Shown: piece by piece, positions 44,548-55,124 of the stretch
How the letters are laid out: each line of letters begins with the position of its first letter
Numbering within the stretch: the stretch's first letter is position 1
Source: an uncultured Saprospiraceae bacterium
GTDB taxonomy: Bacteria > Bacteroidota > Bacteroidia > Chitinophagales > Saprospiraceae
Length of the DNA stretch: 64,000 nt
Direction of reading: 5' to 3'
Assembly: GCA_937950315.1 (NCBI GenBank)
Contig: CALFDU010000026.1
Span: forward strand, 1-64,000
Made by a program: the position numbers and the translations under genes
Notes under the pieces: model-generated
The model's input: the letters and a program-made list of their open reading frames with translations, nothing else
Told to the model about the DNA's origin: nothing
The model's database searches: none

Positions 44548-44913
44548 ATGAATCTTGATTTCCGAAGAGGTTTTAAGACCATGGCTGGAAGTGGAACTAT
44601 TGTTCACGCAATTTTTCAATTTCGATATTAACAGCTCCGCTTCAACCACGAATCTAATGTTTCGGATTTTCCGAAACTAAATCATTAGGCAATTCATATA
44701 TTCCAATCTTTATTGGAACATGTGTTGGAGATATTGTAAGACACCAACACTAACTGAAAAAACTCTTCGGATAAGAGTAGCTCTTTGTACAAGCAATAAC
44801 AATTTTAGTTTTTCTGATTTCCGATCCATGAGCTTAAAAGCACACGGCTCGGAATCGAATTGTTAATGGCTTATTGTTTTACTTTAGTATTCTTAGGTTC
44901 CTAGCAAGAGATC
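44548..44913. other. Intergenic region packed with hairpins
   Basis: Five inverted repeats occur in about 210 bases: GTTTCGGA-ttt-TCCGAAAC (44659-44677, with outer CTAATG/CATTAG), TTCCAAT-cttt-ATTGGAA (44701-44718), GTGTTGG/CCAACAC (44722-44750), ACTCTT-cggat-AAGAGT (44762-44778, minus-strand terminator) and GATTTCCGA/TCGGAATC (44815-44856). The word GATTTCCGA is repeated at 44557 and 44815. No coding frame is evident. It could be a structured RNA or 3' UTR structures of both flanking genes. Confidence 0.45.
44757..44778 (-). terminator. Intrinsic terminator of the outer membrane protein gene
   Basis: On the minus strand ACTCTT-atccg-AAGAGT is followed by six Ts (A-run 44757-44762 on plus). 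It lies 136 bases downstream of the stop at 44914. Confidence 0.7.
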
Positions 44914-45552
44914 TTACAAATAGATCCCAAAGTTCAGAGTTGAAAACTGCGGCAGAGATTTTAAGTTCATCTGCTTTCCCAACACCTTATACTCATCTCC
45001 TGATTGATTGAAACTAAACTGATGGTTTAGGTCAACATGGATTCTATTTTTAATGATGTATCCCAATTGAAATTGAAAACCAGTATCTATTTTTCTTTTG
45101 TAGATTTCAAATCCTTCCATTGCATTAAGAGAATACTGTCCATCAACTTGGAAGGTAAAGACAGGCCCTACGCCTACTTTAAAATTATTCTTTCTATATC
45201 CTGCGACTACAGGCACACTCAATTCTTTGAATGTATCTGTGTACAGATTGGCATTTCTCGACAATACTTTAATCTCGTCCACCTTGTACTGAACGGTTTT
45301 ACCTCTATACAAAATGTCTGCACCCAAGTATGCTGTTCCGACGTCTTTATAAAGGCTTAAACCGTAAGCATAGGAAGTTCTTGTCGACAGATAATTTACC
45401 TCAAACAAAGATTTTGCTGATGGAATGTAATATTCATCAGAAGCTTGGTTGTTTGACAATGAAGGTGAGCTCACTTTCAATCCTATTTGAAATTGTGCTG
45501 AAAGGATGCTGGTTGTGAGTAAAAAGCTCAATGTGAAAAGGAAGTTTTTCAT
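44914..45552 (-). CDS. Outer membrane beta-barrel protein (PorT-like/OMP_b-brl)
   Basis: A 212-residue protein with signal peptide MKNFLFTLSFLLTTSILSAQ from the ATG at 45552; the frame stays open to 45621, but the added Asn-rich part does not look coding. The mature protein alternates polar and aromatic residues in strand-length stretches (YGLSLYKDVGTAYLGADILY, FKVGVGPVFTF, IHVDLNHQFSF) and ends in TLNFGIYL with a terminal aromatic/leucine signature. This fits a small eight- to ten-stranded outer-membrane barrel. Function unknown; monocistronic. Confidence 0.75.
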   Translation of the reverse strand: MKNFLFTLSFLLTTSILSAQFQIGLKVSSPSLSNNQASDEYYIPSAKSLFEVNYLSTRTSYAYGLSLYKDVGTAYLGADILYRGKTVQYKVDEIKVLSRNANLYTDTFKELSVPVVAGYRKNNFKVGVGPVFTFQVDGQYSLNAMEGFEIYKRKIDTGFQFQLGYIIKNRIHVDLNHQFSFNQSGDEYKVLGKQMNLKSLPQFSTLNFGIYL

Positions 45553-46219
45553 GGTTAATGATTTTATAATTTGGAATAATGATTTCGGATTGCTGTTGTT
45601 GTTTCCGTTTTGTTTTTTCAATTGTGATTAAGTTGTTTTGATGGTCTTTTCATTTATAAGTCTTCATCCATTGCCAAAACGTTGCATCGAATAAAAATTA
45701 TTTTTGTTATCGATGTTCCTTTATTCTTAAATGCTTGGCAAAGTGTTTTTACTTAAAGATTTGCACTTAAATTTTTAAATCTATTCTCTCAAGTCGTTTT
45801 AAATAACTACTGTTCAATTTTCATTCAACACTACACAAGAAAAATGAATTTCGTACGATGCATTTTTTAATCATGCTTAGAACGTTATCACCTTGTTACT
45901 TATATAATGTTCTCAGAAATGAAAACGTGACAGCAACTTTTATTTTTAACAAAAAAATTGTTTTCAATTCCTTTCTATTACTGGTTGAGTGCGATATAAT
46001 ATCGGCACATATTGAGTGGAATAAAAAGTATTGTAGTAAACAGTAAAACTTAAACTATAGAAAATAATTTACTGAACGAGCGTGCGTTCATCGATATGAA
46101 ATAAGATTGCAAGCGGCTTAAGTCTCCTTTAATTGGCAACTTTTCGTTTGTAACATATTTAAAACAAGCACTTGGCTTGAATTATTGTTTGCAATGACAA
46201 ATATATTTTTTGTTAGACT
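45553..46219. other. 667-base space between lon and the OMP gene
   Basis: Between the lon stop and the OMP start lies AT-rich sequence without a credible gene; a 62-codon frame at 45858-46046 has random-looking composition. It contains a TetR-operator-like palindrome TGAACGAGCGTGCGTTCA (46073-46090) and a partly symmetrical GTGCGATAT-a-ATATCGGCAC (45989-46008) flanked by TTGAGTG direct repeats. No RNA gene recognised. Confidence 0.4.
46073..46090. promoter_or_regulatory. TetR-operator-like palindrome
   Basis: TGAACGAGCGTGCGTTCA has TGAACG/CGTTCA arms and a central CG (pattern TGAACGnnCGnnCGTTCA). Symmetry of this type is common for TetR-family operators. No gene begins close to it in the window. 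Confidence 0.3.
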
Positions 46220-48622
46220 TTACAAGGCATATTTAATCACTTCCTCCATTTCTTCAACGTACTGAAACTCAATGCCTTTGAGATAATCTTGGTTGATTTC
46301 CTCTACATCTTTTCTGTTGTCTTCACAAAGAATAATTTTCTTGATACCAGATCTTTTGGCAGCCAAGACTTTTTCTTTAATTCCTCCAACAGGCAAGACT
46401 TTACCTCTCAAGGTAATTTCTCCACTCATGGCGAGATTGGCTTTGATCTTTTTACCCGTTAAGACTGAGGTCAAAGCTGTCAGCATGGTGATACCAGCAC
46501 TAGGACCATCTTTAGGTATTGCTCCTGCCGGAACGTGAATATGGATTTCTGTATTTTTAAATATATCAGGATCTACACCAAGTTTTTCTGCATTGGCCTT
46601 GATATAACTAAGTGCAGTGGTAGCAGATTCTTTCATGACATCACCCAAATTTCCTGTCAACGACAATCTAGGCTTACCCTTGTTGGTAGATGCTTCTATA
46701 TATAAAATATCACCTCCTACTCTAGTCCACGCAAGTCCAATCGCAATACCAGACTGTTTGATTTTGGTAAAGGTATCCGCTTTGAATTTCTTGGCACCTA
46801 AGATTTCTTTTAAGTCTTCAACCTGTATCTTGCTGTTGTATTTTTCTTCCATGGCTACTTTCTTGGCCACATATCTCATTACTCCAGCAAGGGTTCTATC
46901 CAGTCCACGCACTCCTGATTCTCTTGTATAACCTTGTGTTATGGCACTCAGTACTCTATCTGAAATACCTACGTGTTTGGCTTTAAGTCCATGTGCAAGT
47001 CTTTGCTTAGGTACCAAATGTTTTTTGGCAATCTGTACTTTCTCTTCTGTTGAGTATCCACTCAATTGAATGATTTCCATCCTATCCAAAAGGGCTGGTT
47101 GGATGCTATTCAATGAATTGGATGTTGCAATGAACATCACTTTAGATAAATCGTAGTCAAGTTCAAGGTAATTGTCATAAAAACTATGATTCTGCTCGGG
47201 GTCAAGTACTTCTAGTAATGCAGAAGATGGATCGCCTCTGTGGTTACTTCCAATTTTATCTATTTCATCCAAGATGAAAACCGGATTAGAAGACTTTGCT
47301 TTTTTGACTGACTGAATGATTCTTCCAGCCATGGCTCCAATGTATGTTTTTCTATGTCCTCGGATTTCGCTTTCATCGTGCAATCCACCTAAAGACATTC
47401 TGATGAAGTTTCTTCCCAAGGCAGATGCTATTGATTTTCCTAAAGAAGTTTTACCCACTCCTGGAGGACCTACCAACAATAATATTGGAGCCTTCATATC
47501 ACCTTTCAATTTCAACACTGCCAAGTGTTCTAATATTCTTTCTTTCACGTCATCCAACCCATGATGATCTTTATCAAGAATCTCTTTTACATTCTTCAGA
47601 TTAAAGTTGTCCTCCGTATACTCATTCCAAGGAAGGGTAATCAAGGTATCCATATAATTCAACAGAATAGAATATTCTGCCACTTGTGGATTCATTCTTT
47701 GCAGCCTTTTCATTTCTTTATCAAAATGTTTCTGAACTGCCTCAGGCCAATCTTTCTTATCTGCTTTGGCTTGAATTTCTTTTAAATCTTCCGCCTGCGG
47801 GTTTTGTCCCAACTCATCTTGAATGGTCTTCAACTGTTGAGACAAGAAATAATCTCTTTGTTGTTTTTGAATATTTCCTTTTACTTTATTGTCAATCTGA
47901 TCCCTGATTTCTAGCATCTCCAACTCCTGCTGCATGCGCGTAAGGATTTCAGTGGCTTTATTTTCAGGAATATTTATACTTAGTATTTCTTGTTTTACAT
48001 TGACATCAACATTCAGATTGCTTGCGATAAAATTCATCAAGAATCCATCGCTCTTAATGTTCTGCAACATGACTATTGACTCACTTGGAATATTTGGCGA
48101 AAGCTCAATAATTTTTTTAGCACTCTCCTTGATCGCGGATATCAAAGCTCTGTACTCTGCATCATTATCAATAGGACCATCGAAGGCTTCTGCTATTTCA
48201 CCCTTTAGGAACGGGTCATCAGATAAAATAGACTCAAGATGGATTTTCTTTTGTCCTTGAAGAATCGCCGTTGTATTGCCATCCGGCATTTTTATCAACT
48301 TGACGATCTTGGCCATCGTACCAACGGTATACAAGTCATCGATGGTTGGATTCTCAGTTGCGATGTCTAATTGAGAAAAAACGCCTACAAGTTTATCGCT
48401 CTTAAAAGCCGACTGAATCGCCTTCTTGGATTTATTACGACCGACGGTAATTGGGATAACGAGTCCTGGAAACAAGACTGTGTTCTTCAAAGCCAACAAT
48501 GGCAATTCTATCGGCACTTCAATATCGCTATTGTCTTCACTATTTCCTGTAAGTGTAAACATTGGGGAAAAATCTTGCCCCTCTTCTCCTGCCACTATAA
48601 TTTTCTTCAAATCTTCAAACAT
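46220..48622 (-). CDS. lon: Lon protease
   Basis: An 800-residue ATP-dependent Lon (LonA) protease: N-terminal substrate domain ([19 protein letters not shown], about 39-58), coiled-coil region (about 240-300), AAA+ domain with Walker A GPPGVGKT and Walker [12 protein letters not shown], and the Lon Ser/Lys protease domain with DGPSAGITM (Ser708) and GGIKEK (Lys751). It degrades misfolded and regulatory proteins. Full length and intact. A 12-bp perfect palindrome lies in its leader. Confidence 0.96.
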   Translation of the reverse strand: MFEDLKKIIVAGEEGQDFSPMFTLTGNSEDNSDIEVPIELPLLALKNTVLFPGLVIPITVGRNKSKKAIQSAFKSDKLVGVFSQLDIATENPTIDDLYTVGTMAKIVKLIKMPDGNTTAILQGQKKIHLESILSDDPFLKGEIAEAFDGPIDNDAEYRALISAIKESAKKIIELSPNIPSESIVMLQNIKSDGFLMNFIASNLNVDVNVKQEILSINIPENKATEILTRMQQELEMLEIRDQIDNKVKGNIQKQQRDYFLSQQLKTIQDELGQNPQAEDLKEIQAKADKKDWPEAVQKHFDKEMKRLQRMNPQVAEYSILLNYMDTLITLPWNEYTEDNFNLKNVKEILDKDHHGLDDVKERILEHLAVLKLKGDMKAPILLLVGPPGVGKTSLGKSIASALGRNFIRMSLGGLHDESEIRGHRKTYIGAMAGRIIQSVKKAKSSNPVFILDEIDKIGSNHRGDPSSALLEVLDPEQNHSFYDNYLELDYDLSKVMFIATSNSLNSIQPALLDRMEIIQLSGYSTEEKVQIAKKHLVPKQRLAHGLKAKHVGISDRVLSAITQGYTRESGVRGLDRTLAGVMRYVAKKVAMEEKYNSKIQVEDLKEILGAKKFKADTFTKIKQSGIAIGLAWTRVGGDILYIEASTNKGKPRLSLTGNLGDVMKESATTALSYIKANAEKLGVDPDIFKNTEIHIHVPAGAIPKDGPSAGITMLTALTSVLTGKKIKANLAMSGEITLRGKVLPVGGIKEKVLAAKRSGIKKIILCEDNRKDVEEINQDYLKGIEFQYVEEMEEVIKYAL

Positions 48623-48639
48623 AATTTTCTTTCTAGATG

Positions 48640-48651
48640 TGTACTAGTACA
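48640..48651. promoter_or_regulatory. Palindrome in the lon leader
   Basis: TGTACTAGTACA is a perfect 12-bp palindrome located 18-29 bases upstream of the lon start (48622). No TAnnTTTG box is seen near it. It could bind a regulator of lon; otherwise it may be chance. Confidence 0.3.
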
Positions 48652-48762
48652 ACTTATATACCATGCCTTAATTTGACCACTTTTGTCAGAAAACGGATCA
48701 ATAGGAATGACACAATGTCAATAACCTCATAAATATTGCAAAAAATGGGTGAAAACCGTCTT

Positions 48763-50658
48763 TTAGGCGAGTTCAGCTTCTTCTTCAGAAACCCCAGTCA
48801 ACTCTTCAATTGTATCGATTTCGACCTTTAGGTTTTCAATGATGAACTTCTGACGTTCCATTGAATTCTTACCCATGTAGTACTGTAACACTTCAAGGAT
48901 ACTAATGTTATCATTGAAAATCACAGGTTCTAAGCGCATGTCTTCTCCAATAAATTCTCCAAATTCATCAGGAGAAATCTCCCCGAGACCTTTAAATCTA
49001 GTAATTTCGGCCTTTCCACGCAATGATTCAATTGCGGTTTTCTTTTCGGTATCGCTATAGCAATAGAATGTCTTCTTTTTGTCTCTTACTCTGAAAAGTG
49101 GCGTTTCCAAGATATACAAATGCCCTTCCCGAACTAGGTCTGGGAAAAATTGCAAAAAGAAAGTAAGCAGCAAAAGTCGAATGTGCATACCATCGACATC
49201 GGCATCTGTAGCGATTACTACTTGGTTGTATCTCAATCCATCAAGTCCGTCTTCTATGTTCAATGCGTGCTGCAATAGATTCAACTCTTCATTTTCGTAT
49301 ACCACCTTTTTGGTTTGACCAAAACTATTCAATGGTTTACCCCTTAGACTAAAAACTGCTTGCGTCTGTACATCTCTTGCCTTGGTGATCGATCCACTTG
49401 CTGAATCTCCCTCGGTGATAAATACGGTCGTTGCTTTGAGTGTTTCTTCTTTGTCTTTCTTTCTTGGCTCGTTGAGGTGTACTCGACAATCTCGTAACTT
49501 CTTATTGTGAATATTGGCAACCTTGGCTCTTTTGTTGGCCAATTTCTTGATACCTGCAATTTCTTTTCTTTCTCTTTCTGATTGTTGGATACGTTTCAAC
49601 AATGCTTCTGCTACAGCTTTGTTTTTATGGAGGAAGTTGTCCAGATTCTTTTTCAAGAAATCCACTACAAAGAGACGCATGGTCTGACCTTCAGGAGCCA
49701 CATTCAGTGAGCCCAATTTGGTCTTGGTCTGTGATTCAAATACTGGCTCCTCTACTCTTACACTTATAGCTCCTACAATTGCACCTTGAATATCCTTTGA
49801 ATCATAACTCTTCCCATAAAATTCTCTGACTGTCTTTACGATACCTTCTCTGAAGGCAGCCAAGTGTGTTCCACCTTGGGTTGTATTTTGTCCATTGACA
49901 AAAGAATAATATTCTTCACCATATTGATTGCCATGCGTCAACGCTATCTCAATATCATCCCCTTGAAGATGAATGATAGGGTATCTCATGGTTTCGGTAT
50001 CACTTTTACGCTCAAGCAAATCTTTCAGTCCATTTCTTGAAACGTAACTTTTACCATTAAACTTAAGTTTGAAACCAGCATTTAGGTAGGCATAATTCCA
50101 CAGTTGGTTGATGATAAATTCTTCTCTGTGTTTGTATTTTTTGAAAACGCTATCATCTGGAATGTATTCGATCAAAGTTCCATTTTGTTCTTTGGTCTTT
50201 GTCATTTTACTTTCCTTCATCAATTCGCCTCTCTCAAAAATGGCAGACTTTTGTTTTCCATCTCTGAAGGCAGTCACGGTAAATTGGTTGGACAATGCAT
50301 TTACTGCTTTTAATCCTACTCCATTCAACCCTACAGATTTCTTAAAGGCTTTGGAATCATACTTACCACCTGTGTTGATTTTAGAAACTACATCCACTAC
50401 TTTGCCTAAAGGAATTCCTCTACCATAATCTCTTACAGTAACCACTCCTTCCGATATGTCAATATCCAATTGTTTTCCATGACCCATGACAAACTCATCA
50501 ATGGAGTTGTCAATGACTTCCTTAAGCAGAACGTATATACCATCATCAGCATGAGATCCATTTCCTAGTTTACCTATATACATCCCAGGCCTTAACCTAA
50601 TATGTTCTTTCCAATCGAGGGATCTAATATTATCTTCAGTATATTGAACTGTAGCCAT
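48763..50658 (-). CDS. parE: DNA topoisomerase IV subunit B
   Basis: A 631-residue type IIA topoisomerase B subunit. GHKL ATPase motifs: [22 protein letters not shown] and [20 protein letters not shown] motifs: EGDSASGS and [12 protein letters not shown]. The short total length and the [19 protein letters not shown]-terminus fit ParE rather than GyrB of Bacteroidota. It decatenates daughter chromosomes with ParC. parC, often the next gene in this phylum, is not adjacent: lon follows. Divergent from a lipoprotein gene. Confidence 0.9.
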   Translation of the reverse strand: MATVQYTEDNIRSLDWKEHIRLRPGMYIGKLGNGSHADDGIYVLLKEVIDNSIDEFVMGHGKQLDIDISEGVVTVRDYGRGIPLGKVVDVVSKINTGGKYDSKAFKKSVGLNGVGLKAVNALSNQFTVTAFRDGKQKSAIFERGELMKESKMTKTKEQNGTLIEYIPDDSVFKKYKHREEFIINQLWNYAYLNAGFKLKFNGKSYVSRNGLKDLLERKSDTETMRYPIIHLQGDDIEIALTHGNQYGEEYYSFVNGQNTTQGGTHLAAFREGIVKTVREFYGKSYDSKDIQGAIVGAISVRVEEPVFESQTKTKLGSLNVAPEGQTMRLFVVDFLKKNLDNFLHKNKAVAEALLKRIQQSERERKEIAGIKKLANKRAKVANIHNKKLRDCRVHLNEPRKKDKEETLKATTVFITEGDSASGSITKARDVQTQAVFSLRGKPLNSFGQTKKVVYENEELNLLQHALNIEDGLDGLRYNQVVIATDADVDGMHIRLLLLTFFLQFFPDLVREGHLYILETPLFRVRDKKKTFYCYSDTEKKTAIESLRGKAEITRFKGLGEISPDEFGEFIGEDMRLEPVIFNDNISILEVLQYYMGKNSMERQKFIIENLKVEIDTIEELTGVSEEEAELA

Positions 50659-50682
50659 AGAGTTAATTTATTATTAGGAGAC

Positions 50683-50726
50683 AAAGATAAAACATATTAT
50701 GATTTCTAATAAGATGTTTTATCTTT
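50683..50726. promoter_or_regulatory. Mirrored divergent promoters of parE and the 50743 gene
   Basis: AAAGATAAAACAT (50683-50695) and ATGTTTTATCTTT (50714-50726) form a perfect 13-bp inverted repeat with an 18-base spacer. Each arm carries an outward-facing -7 box: TATCTTTG on the minus strand (for parE, predicted leader about 20 bases) and TATCTTTA on the plus strand (for the lipoprotein gene, leader about 12 bases). Confidence 0.5.
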
Positions 50727-50742
50727 AAAAAGCATTATCAAC

Positions 50743-51462
50743 ATGAGATACCTAAGTTTCATCCTCTTTCTTTTGTTAACAGCCTGCAATGAACCAGCAG
50801 CGAGCTCGAAGGCATCACCTAGTAAAATAGACAAAGCCCTTGCAGTCGTCAATCAATCCATCGAAGCACATGGAGGACTTGACCATTGGAAAAACATAGA
50901 AACTTTAAAGTTCAGAAAAGAAACCAAGTTGTTCTTGGCTGATGGTAGTATTGAAAAAGATGTCAACGAAATTCACACGCTACATCAGAAGGACACATTG
51001 CATGGATCCATCGTAAACCTTGACACAATTGCTGCCAATAAATACACCACTACTTTTGCCGATGGCAAAGGAATTAAAAAAATGAATTCGGGAACAACCG
51101 ATGGAACAAATGCTTTTTTGTCTTCTCATTTTGTTGTCAATCAACCGTTTAAATTATTGGATCCAGGTGTGCAATTAAGCTACTTAGGAAGAGACACTTT
51201 AGCAAATAGTAAAATTGTTGATGTTGTCAAAGCGTATTATGGTGACCCAAGCGATGATGTCTGGTGGTTTTATTTTGACATACAAAGTCATGTTGTTTTA
51301 TCGACTTTGATTTATCATGCACCTACCTACGCTTATGTTGACAATGAAGTCATTGAAGAAGTCGATGGCATATTGTGGAATTTAAAAAGAACAACATATC
51401 GGACTGATAGTCTTAGGAATATTGAATTTGTAAGGGCGAAGTTTGTTTACGAGGTTTTATGA
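50743..51462 (+). CDS. Lipoprotein, DUF6503-like
   Basis: A 239-residue lipoprotein with signal MRYLSFILFLLLTAC (lipid Cys15). The mature part has SIEAHGGLDHWKNIETLKF, a motif shared by outer-membrane-lipoprotein-like folds in which a long beta-sheet follows an early A-H-G-G-x-x-x-W, and VWWFYFDIQSHVV later. I associate this with the DUF6503 family; the assignment is from memory of the motif. It may bind a lipid in a LolA-like half-barrel; that is inference. Monocistronic, transcribed away from parE. Confidence 0.7.
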   Translation: MRYLSFILFLLLTACNEPAASSKASPSKIDKALAVVNQSIEAHGGLDHWKNIETLKFRKETKLFLADGSIEKDVNEIHTLHQKDTLHGSIVNLDTIAANKYTTTFADGKGIKKMNSGTTDGTNAFLSSHFVVNQPFKLLDPGVQLSYLGRDTLANSKIVDVVKAYYGDPSDDVWWFYFDIQSHVVLSTLIYHAPTYAYVDNEVIEEVDGILWNLKRTTYRTDSLRNIEFVRAKFVYEVL

Positions 51463-51596
51463 TGTTTTAGAAAAATAAAAAGTATAATCCTAAGGCAAAA
51501 GTTTCTAAATAAATCTAATACAAACATTTGCCGAAAGGCTGGAACAAGAATATCCAAATAGCAATTGCTGTTCTGCAAGAAATAAGATCCAAGAAT

Positions 51597-51631
51597 AAAA
51601 AAAGAGGCTACCTCATACGAGACAGCCTCTT
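51597..51631 (-). terminator. Intrinsic terminator of the polysaccharide locus
   Basis: AAGAGGCT (51602-51609) pairs with AGCCTCTT (51624-51631), with an inner CTC/GAG pairing, followed on the minus strand by seven Ts. It lies just after the GH3 gene, closing the locus. Confidence 0.9.
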
Positions 51632-51659
51632 ACATTATCTTTCAATATTGAAGGAAATA

Positions 51660-53921
51660 CTACTCCACTTCAAACATCCCTTTAAGATCACCAATCATCA
51701 CTTCAAATTCGCCTGCCTCCGTGATCCACTCGTTTTCTCTTCCTACAAAAGCCAAGTCTTGAGGAGTTATCGTAAAGCTCACTGTCTCCGTTGCTCCTGG
51801 AGCAATAGCCACTTTATCAAATCCTCTCAAGCGCTTAACGCATGGAGTCACACTCGCTACTTTGTCTGCGATGTACAACTGAACCACTTCTTTACCTTTT
51901 CGTGTGCCGTTATTGGTAACATCTACTTGTATGGTGATGGAGCCGTTGCTCGTGATTTTTTCTTGACTCATTCTTAAGTTGCTATAATCGAATGTCGTGT
52001 AGCTCAATCCATGACCAAATTCCCATTGAGGATTGAATCCATTCATGCTAAAATCTCGGTGTGCTAGATCGGTTCCTTTGTGATCATAGGTGATGATATC
52101 ATTTGGAAACTTAGGATAGGTGATTGGTAATTTTCCACTTGGATTGGCTTTTCCAAAAAGAATATCGCTGATCGCTCTTGCTGATTCTTCCCCTGGTAAA
52201 AACCCAACCATGATAGCATCAGGGATGTCTACAATATCATTGATTAATCTTGGCCTTCCTTCAATCATAATCAAGATGATTGGCTTCCCTTCATCTTTCA
52301 ACCCTTTTACAAGATCCAATTGATCTTGCGGCAAAGTAATGTCATCAATATCACCTGGTTTTTCTGTGTAAGGTGTTTCTCCCAGCACAACAATGACTGC
52401 ATCTGCATTGGCCGCTGATGACTTGGTATTTCCTATATCTGATCCATCTGTATAAGTAACATTGGCTTCTCCATGTTCCGCTTTGATTGCGTCTAGGATT
52501 GACCATTTGCCTGGAGTATCCCATTTTGGATCTGTTCCTTGCCAAGTTCTTGTCCAGCCTCCGTTTAGGCATGTCAAGGTATTGGCATTAGGCCCAGTTA
52601 CCAATATATTTCCTAGTGTCGATCCATCTAGAGGAAGGGCATTGTTTTTATTTTCAAGCAATACCATTGATTCTTTTGCTGCTTCATAAGACATCTGTGC
52701 AAACTCATCAGAAGCAAATTTGTCATAAGCATTAAAATCAGGAACGGGGTTTTCAAACAGACCAAGATCTTTTTTCATTTGAAGAATTCTCCCAACTGAT
52801 TCATCTATTCTAGACATTGGAACAACTCCTTCTTCTACCAATTCCTTCAATAAAACAGGAAACTTGGTATCCATCGGTACCATGGCCATATCTATCCCTG
52901 CATTGATTGCTTGTCCGATCGCTTCTTTAAAATCTTTGGCAACTCTGTGTCTTGAGACCAAGTATCCAATATCTTCCCAATCTGTTACTGCAACTCCTGT
53001 AAAGCCCATCTCATCTCTTAACAAATCTTTCAAGATTTTTTCGTCTGCATGAACAGGGATTCCGTTCATCTCTCCAGAGCAAATCATAATTGAATTTGCT
53101 CCTGCATCAACCGCTGCTTGGAATGGTGGAATAACATATTCCTTTAATTGTCTTTCGTGGATGTATACAGGCATTCTATCTTTTCCTCTCATTGGTGTAC
53201 TATAACCCAAGAAGTGTTTCATGGTACAAGCAACTTTATCTGTTGCACCGATATTATCTCCTTGTAAGCCTTCTACATAAGCCACACCCATCTTTTTGAT
53301 CAGATGAATATCTTCTCCATATGTTTCCCAAAGTCTAGGCCATCTTGCATCTCTTCCTGCATCAAGAACTGGAGAAAAACTCCATGGTATACCTGAAGCA
53401 CGTGTTTCATATGCGGTCACTTCGGCACACTGTCTTGCAAATTCTGGATCCCAAGTACAAGCTGTAGAAAGCTCTTGAGGAAACAGTGTACTTTCCATTG
53501 TATAGTTGGTACCATGAATGGCATCGATACCATAGATTACCGGAATCTTAGATTCCTTCATCATGGCATATTCTTGTATTGTTGTTATGATATGTTTCCA
53601 TTCATCACGTGTATATGCATGTCCTCCACAATTTAAAATAGAACCTACCCTCAGGTCAACCAATACATTCTTTAATTTTTCTTCATTGAACGTAAATGGC
53701 TCTACCAAGTTATATGGTTGTCCTTCGGCAAGCACGTCAATGCTCAATTGAGTCATCTCACCTACTTTGTCTTCCAAACTTAATGTAGCTAATTTTTCAT
53801 CTACCCATGAGCTCTCCATGGATGATTTTACTTGCGAAGTTGCATCAGTAACCACTGGCTTAGCACAAGCAGTGATGGCCAATGAAATGACCACCATTAA
53901 AAGGAATTGAAAAGTTTTCAT
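51660..53921 (-). CDS. Glycoside hydrolase family 3 beta-glucosidase, lipoprotein
   Basis: A 753-residue GH3 enzyme with lipobox ITAC (Cys19). The first domain carries YGIDAIHGTNY (130-140), CTMKHFLGYS with Lys235-His236, and nucleophile Asp314 in AVTDWEDIG; the second domain (about 400-620) has LVTGPNAN and VIVVLGETPYTEKPGD with candidate acid/base Glu residues; a C-terminal fibronectin III-like domain follows. The family removes terminal glucose from beta-glucans. As last gene of the PUL it would finish oligosaccharide breakdown, probably in the periplasm. Confidence 0.95.
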   Translation of the reverse strand: MKTFQFLLMVVISLAITACAKPVVTDATSQVKSSMESSWVDEKLATLSLEDKVGEMTQLSIDVLAEGQPYNLVEPFTFNEEKLKNVLVDLRVGSILNCGGHAYTRDEWKHIITTIQEYAMMKESKIPVIYGIDAIHGTNYTMESTLFPQELSTACTWDPEFARQCAEVTAYETRASGIPWSFSPVLDAGRDARWPRLWETYGEDIHLIKKMGVAYVEGLQGDNIGATDKVACTMKHFLGYSTPMRGKDRMPVYIHERQLKEYVIPPFQAAVDAGANSIMICSGEMNGIPVHADEKILKDLLRDEMGFTGVAVTDWEDIGYLVSRHRVAKDFKEAIGQAINAGIDMAMVPMDTKFPVLLKELVEEGVVPMSRIDESVGRILQMKKDLGLFENPVPDFNAYDKFASDEFAQMSYEAAKESMVLLENKNNALPLDGSTLGNILVTGPNANTLTCLNGGWTRTWQGTDPKWDTPGKWSILDAIKAEHGEANVTYTDGSDIGNTKSSAANADAVIVVLGETPYTEKPGDIDDITLPQDQLDLVKGLKDEGKPIILIMIEGRPRLINDIVDIPDAIMVGFLPGEESARAISDILFGKANPSGKLPITYPKFPNDIITYDHKGTDLAHRDFSMNGFNPQWEFGHGLSYTTFDYSNLRMSQEKITSNGSITIQVDVTNNGTRKGKEVVQLYIADKVASVTPCVKRLRGFDKVAIAPGATETVSFTITPQDLAFVGRENEWITEAGEFEVMIGDLKGMFEVE

Positions 53922-53942
53922 TGTTGGTTTTATTATTCTTAT

Positions 53943-55124
53943 TTATTTCTGAAAGACTCTAATATAATCTACAATCATTCTTTGAGGGAATATTGTAGAG
54001 GAGTCTGGATTACCAGGCCATAGTCCTCCAACAGCAACATTAAAAATGAAAAAGAAGTTTTGATTAAAAGGATAAGCTTGACTTCCAACTGTATTTTGAT
54101 TGATAGAAAAATATTGAGTGTCATCCATGAACCATCTGATGGTATTCACATCCCAGATAATAGAAAATACATGAAATTTATCCCCAAAAGTTTCATCAAA
54201 TAATTCTATGGAATTTCCATGATTGTGACTCCAGGATTGTCCTTGTGGACCCCAGTGTGCTGTTCCATGAACTTTGTTGGGCTCATGACCCACCAGTTCC
54301 ATCACATCAATTTCTCCGCAAACTGGCCAACCACTTTCAGGAAAGTTGGCACCGAGCATCCAAAGTGCAGGCCAAATACCTTGACCTTGAGGCAATTTAG
54401 CTCTGATATCTATTCTTCCAAAGCCAAATTCTTTTTTGTCGACAGTTACCAATCTGGCTGAGGTAAATTCCCCACCATCATTTCTTGCCTCAATCACCAA
54501 TTTTCCATCTGCTAGAAATGAGTTGGCTTCATCGTTGGTATATCTTTGTAATTCTTGATTACCCCATCCACCAGCACCAAGTTCGTGGGTCCAGCAAGTT
54601 GGATCTAATTCTGAACCGTTGAATTCATCTGCCCAAGCAAGTGTATATCCACCATAAGATTCTGGCGTAATGTAACCATCTTCAGGAATGAATACAAAGG
54701 TATCATCGTTTCTGATCGTTCCTACTCCTTCTCCTTCTAAAATCGTAGCATTGAATGGATTGGACAACAGTACTTTGAATTCATCGTCCTCTTCCCTCAA
54801 GGTATCGGTTACGATCTCAACTACGATTTCTTTTAATGTTTCGCTTGGTGCAAATTCCAATGTTCCCTGAGTAGCAACATAATCCAAATCTACCAAAGCC
54901 GTATTGCTTTCTGTTGTATAATTCACCTCGACTATCTCATTAGAAGCCTCAGAGAGTCTCACTTGAAATACAAATTCAGAATCTGCATCACCCTCAAATT
55001 GAGTAATATTATTGATTGAGATCCTAGGAGTAGTCTCATTACTCACGCCAGGTTCAGATGGTGTACAACCACCACAAATAATCGCTAACAACACAACTGG
55101 AAGGAAAAGAAATCTATAGTTCAT
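53943..55124 (-). CDS. GH16 beta-glucanase (laminarinase-like) lipoprotein with Calx-beta domain
   Basis: A 393-residue lipoprotein (lipobox ICGGC, Cys20). Residues 33-141 form a Calx-beta domain (ISINNITQFEGDADSEFVF, TLEFAPSETLKEI, GEGVGTIRNDD). The GH16 catalytic domain (about 158-393) has WADEFNG, the catalytic motif EIDVMELVG with Glu271, Asp273 and Glu276, and HGTAHWGPQG. The extra residue in ExDxxE plus these flanks fit laminarinases (endo-beta-1,3-glucanase). Surface location is likely. It follows the PKD gene directly (TAAATG junction). Confidence 0.93.
   Translation of the reverse strand: MNYRFLFLPVVLLAIICGGCTPSEPGVSNETTPRISINNITQFEGDADSEFVFQVRLSEASNEIVEVNYTTESNTALVDLDYVATQGTLEFAPSETLKEIVVEIVTDTLREEDDEFKVLLSNPFNATILEGEGVGTIRNDDTFVFIPEDGYITPESYGGYTLAWADEFNGSELDPTCWTHELGAGGWGNQELQRYTNDEANSFLADGKLVIEARNDGGEFTSARLVTVDKKEFGFGRIDIRAKLPQGQGIWPALWMLGANFPESGWPVCGEIDVMELVGHEPNKVHGTAHWGPQGQSWSHNHGNSIELFDETFGDKFHVFSIIWDVNTIRWFMDDTQYFSINQNTVGSQAYPFNQNFFFIFNVAVGGLWPGNPDSSTIFPQRMIVDYIRVFQK

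Noticed and set aside
45858-46046. 62-codon plus-strand frame in the lon-OMP gap
   Set aside because: Composition looks random, no promoter or family; treated as noncoding.
51528-51977. 149-codon plus-strand frame over the PUL terminator and GH3 end
   Set aside because: It runs antisense through the GH3 gene and the terminator hairpin, and its translation shows no domain pattern.
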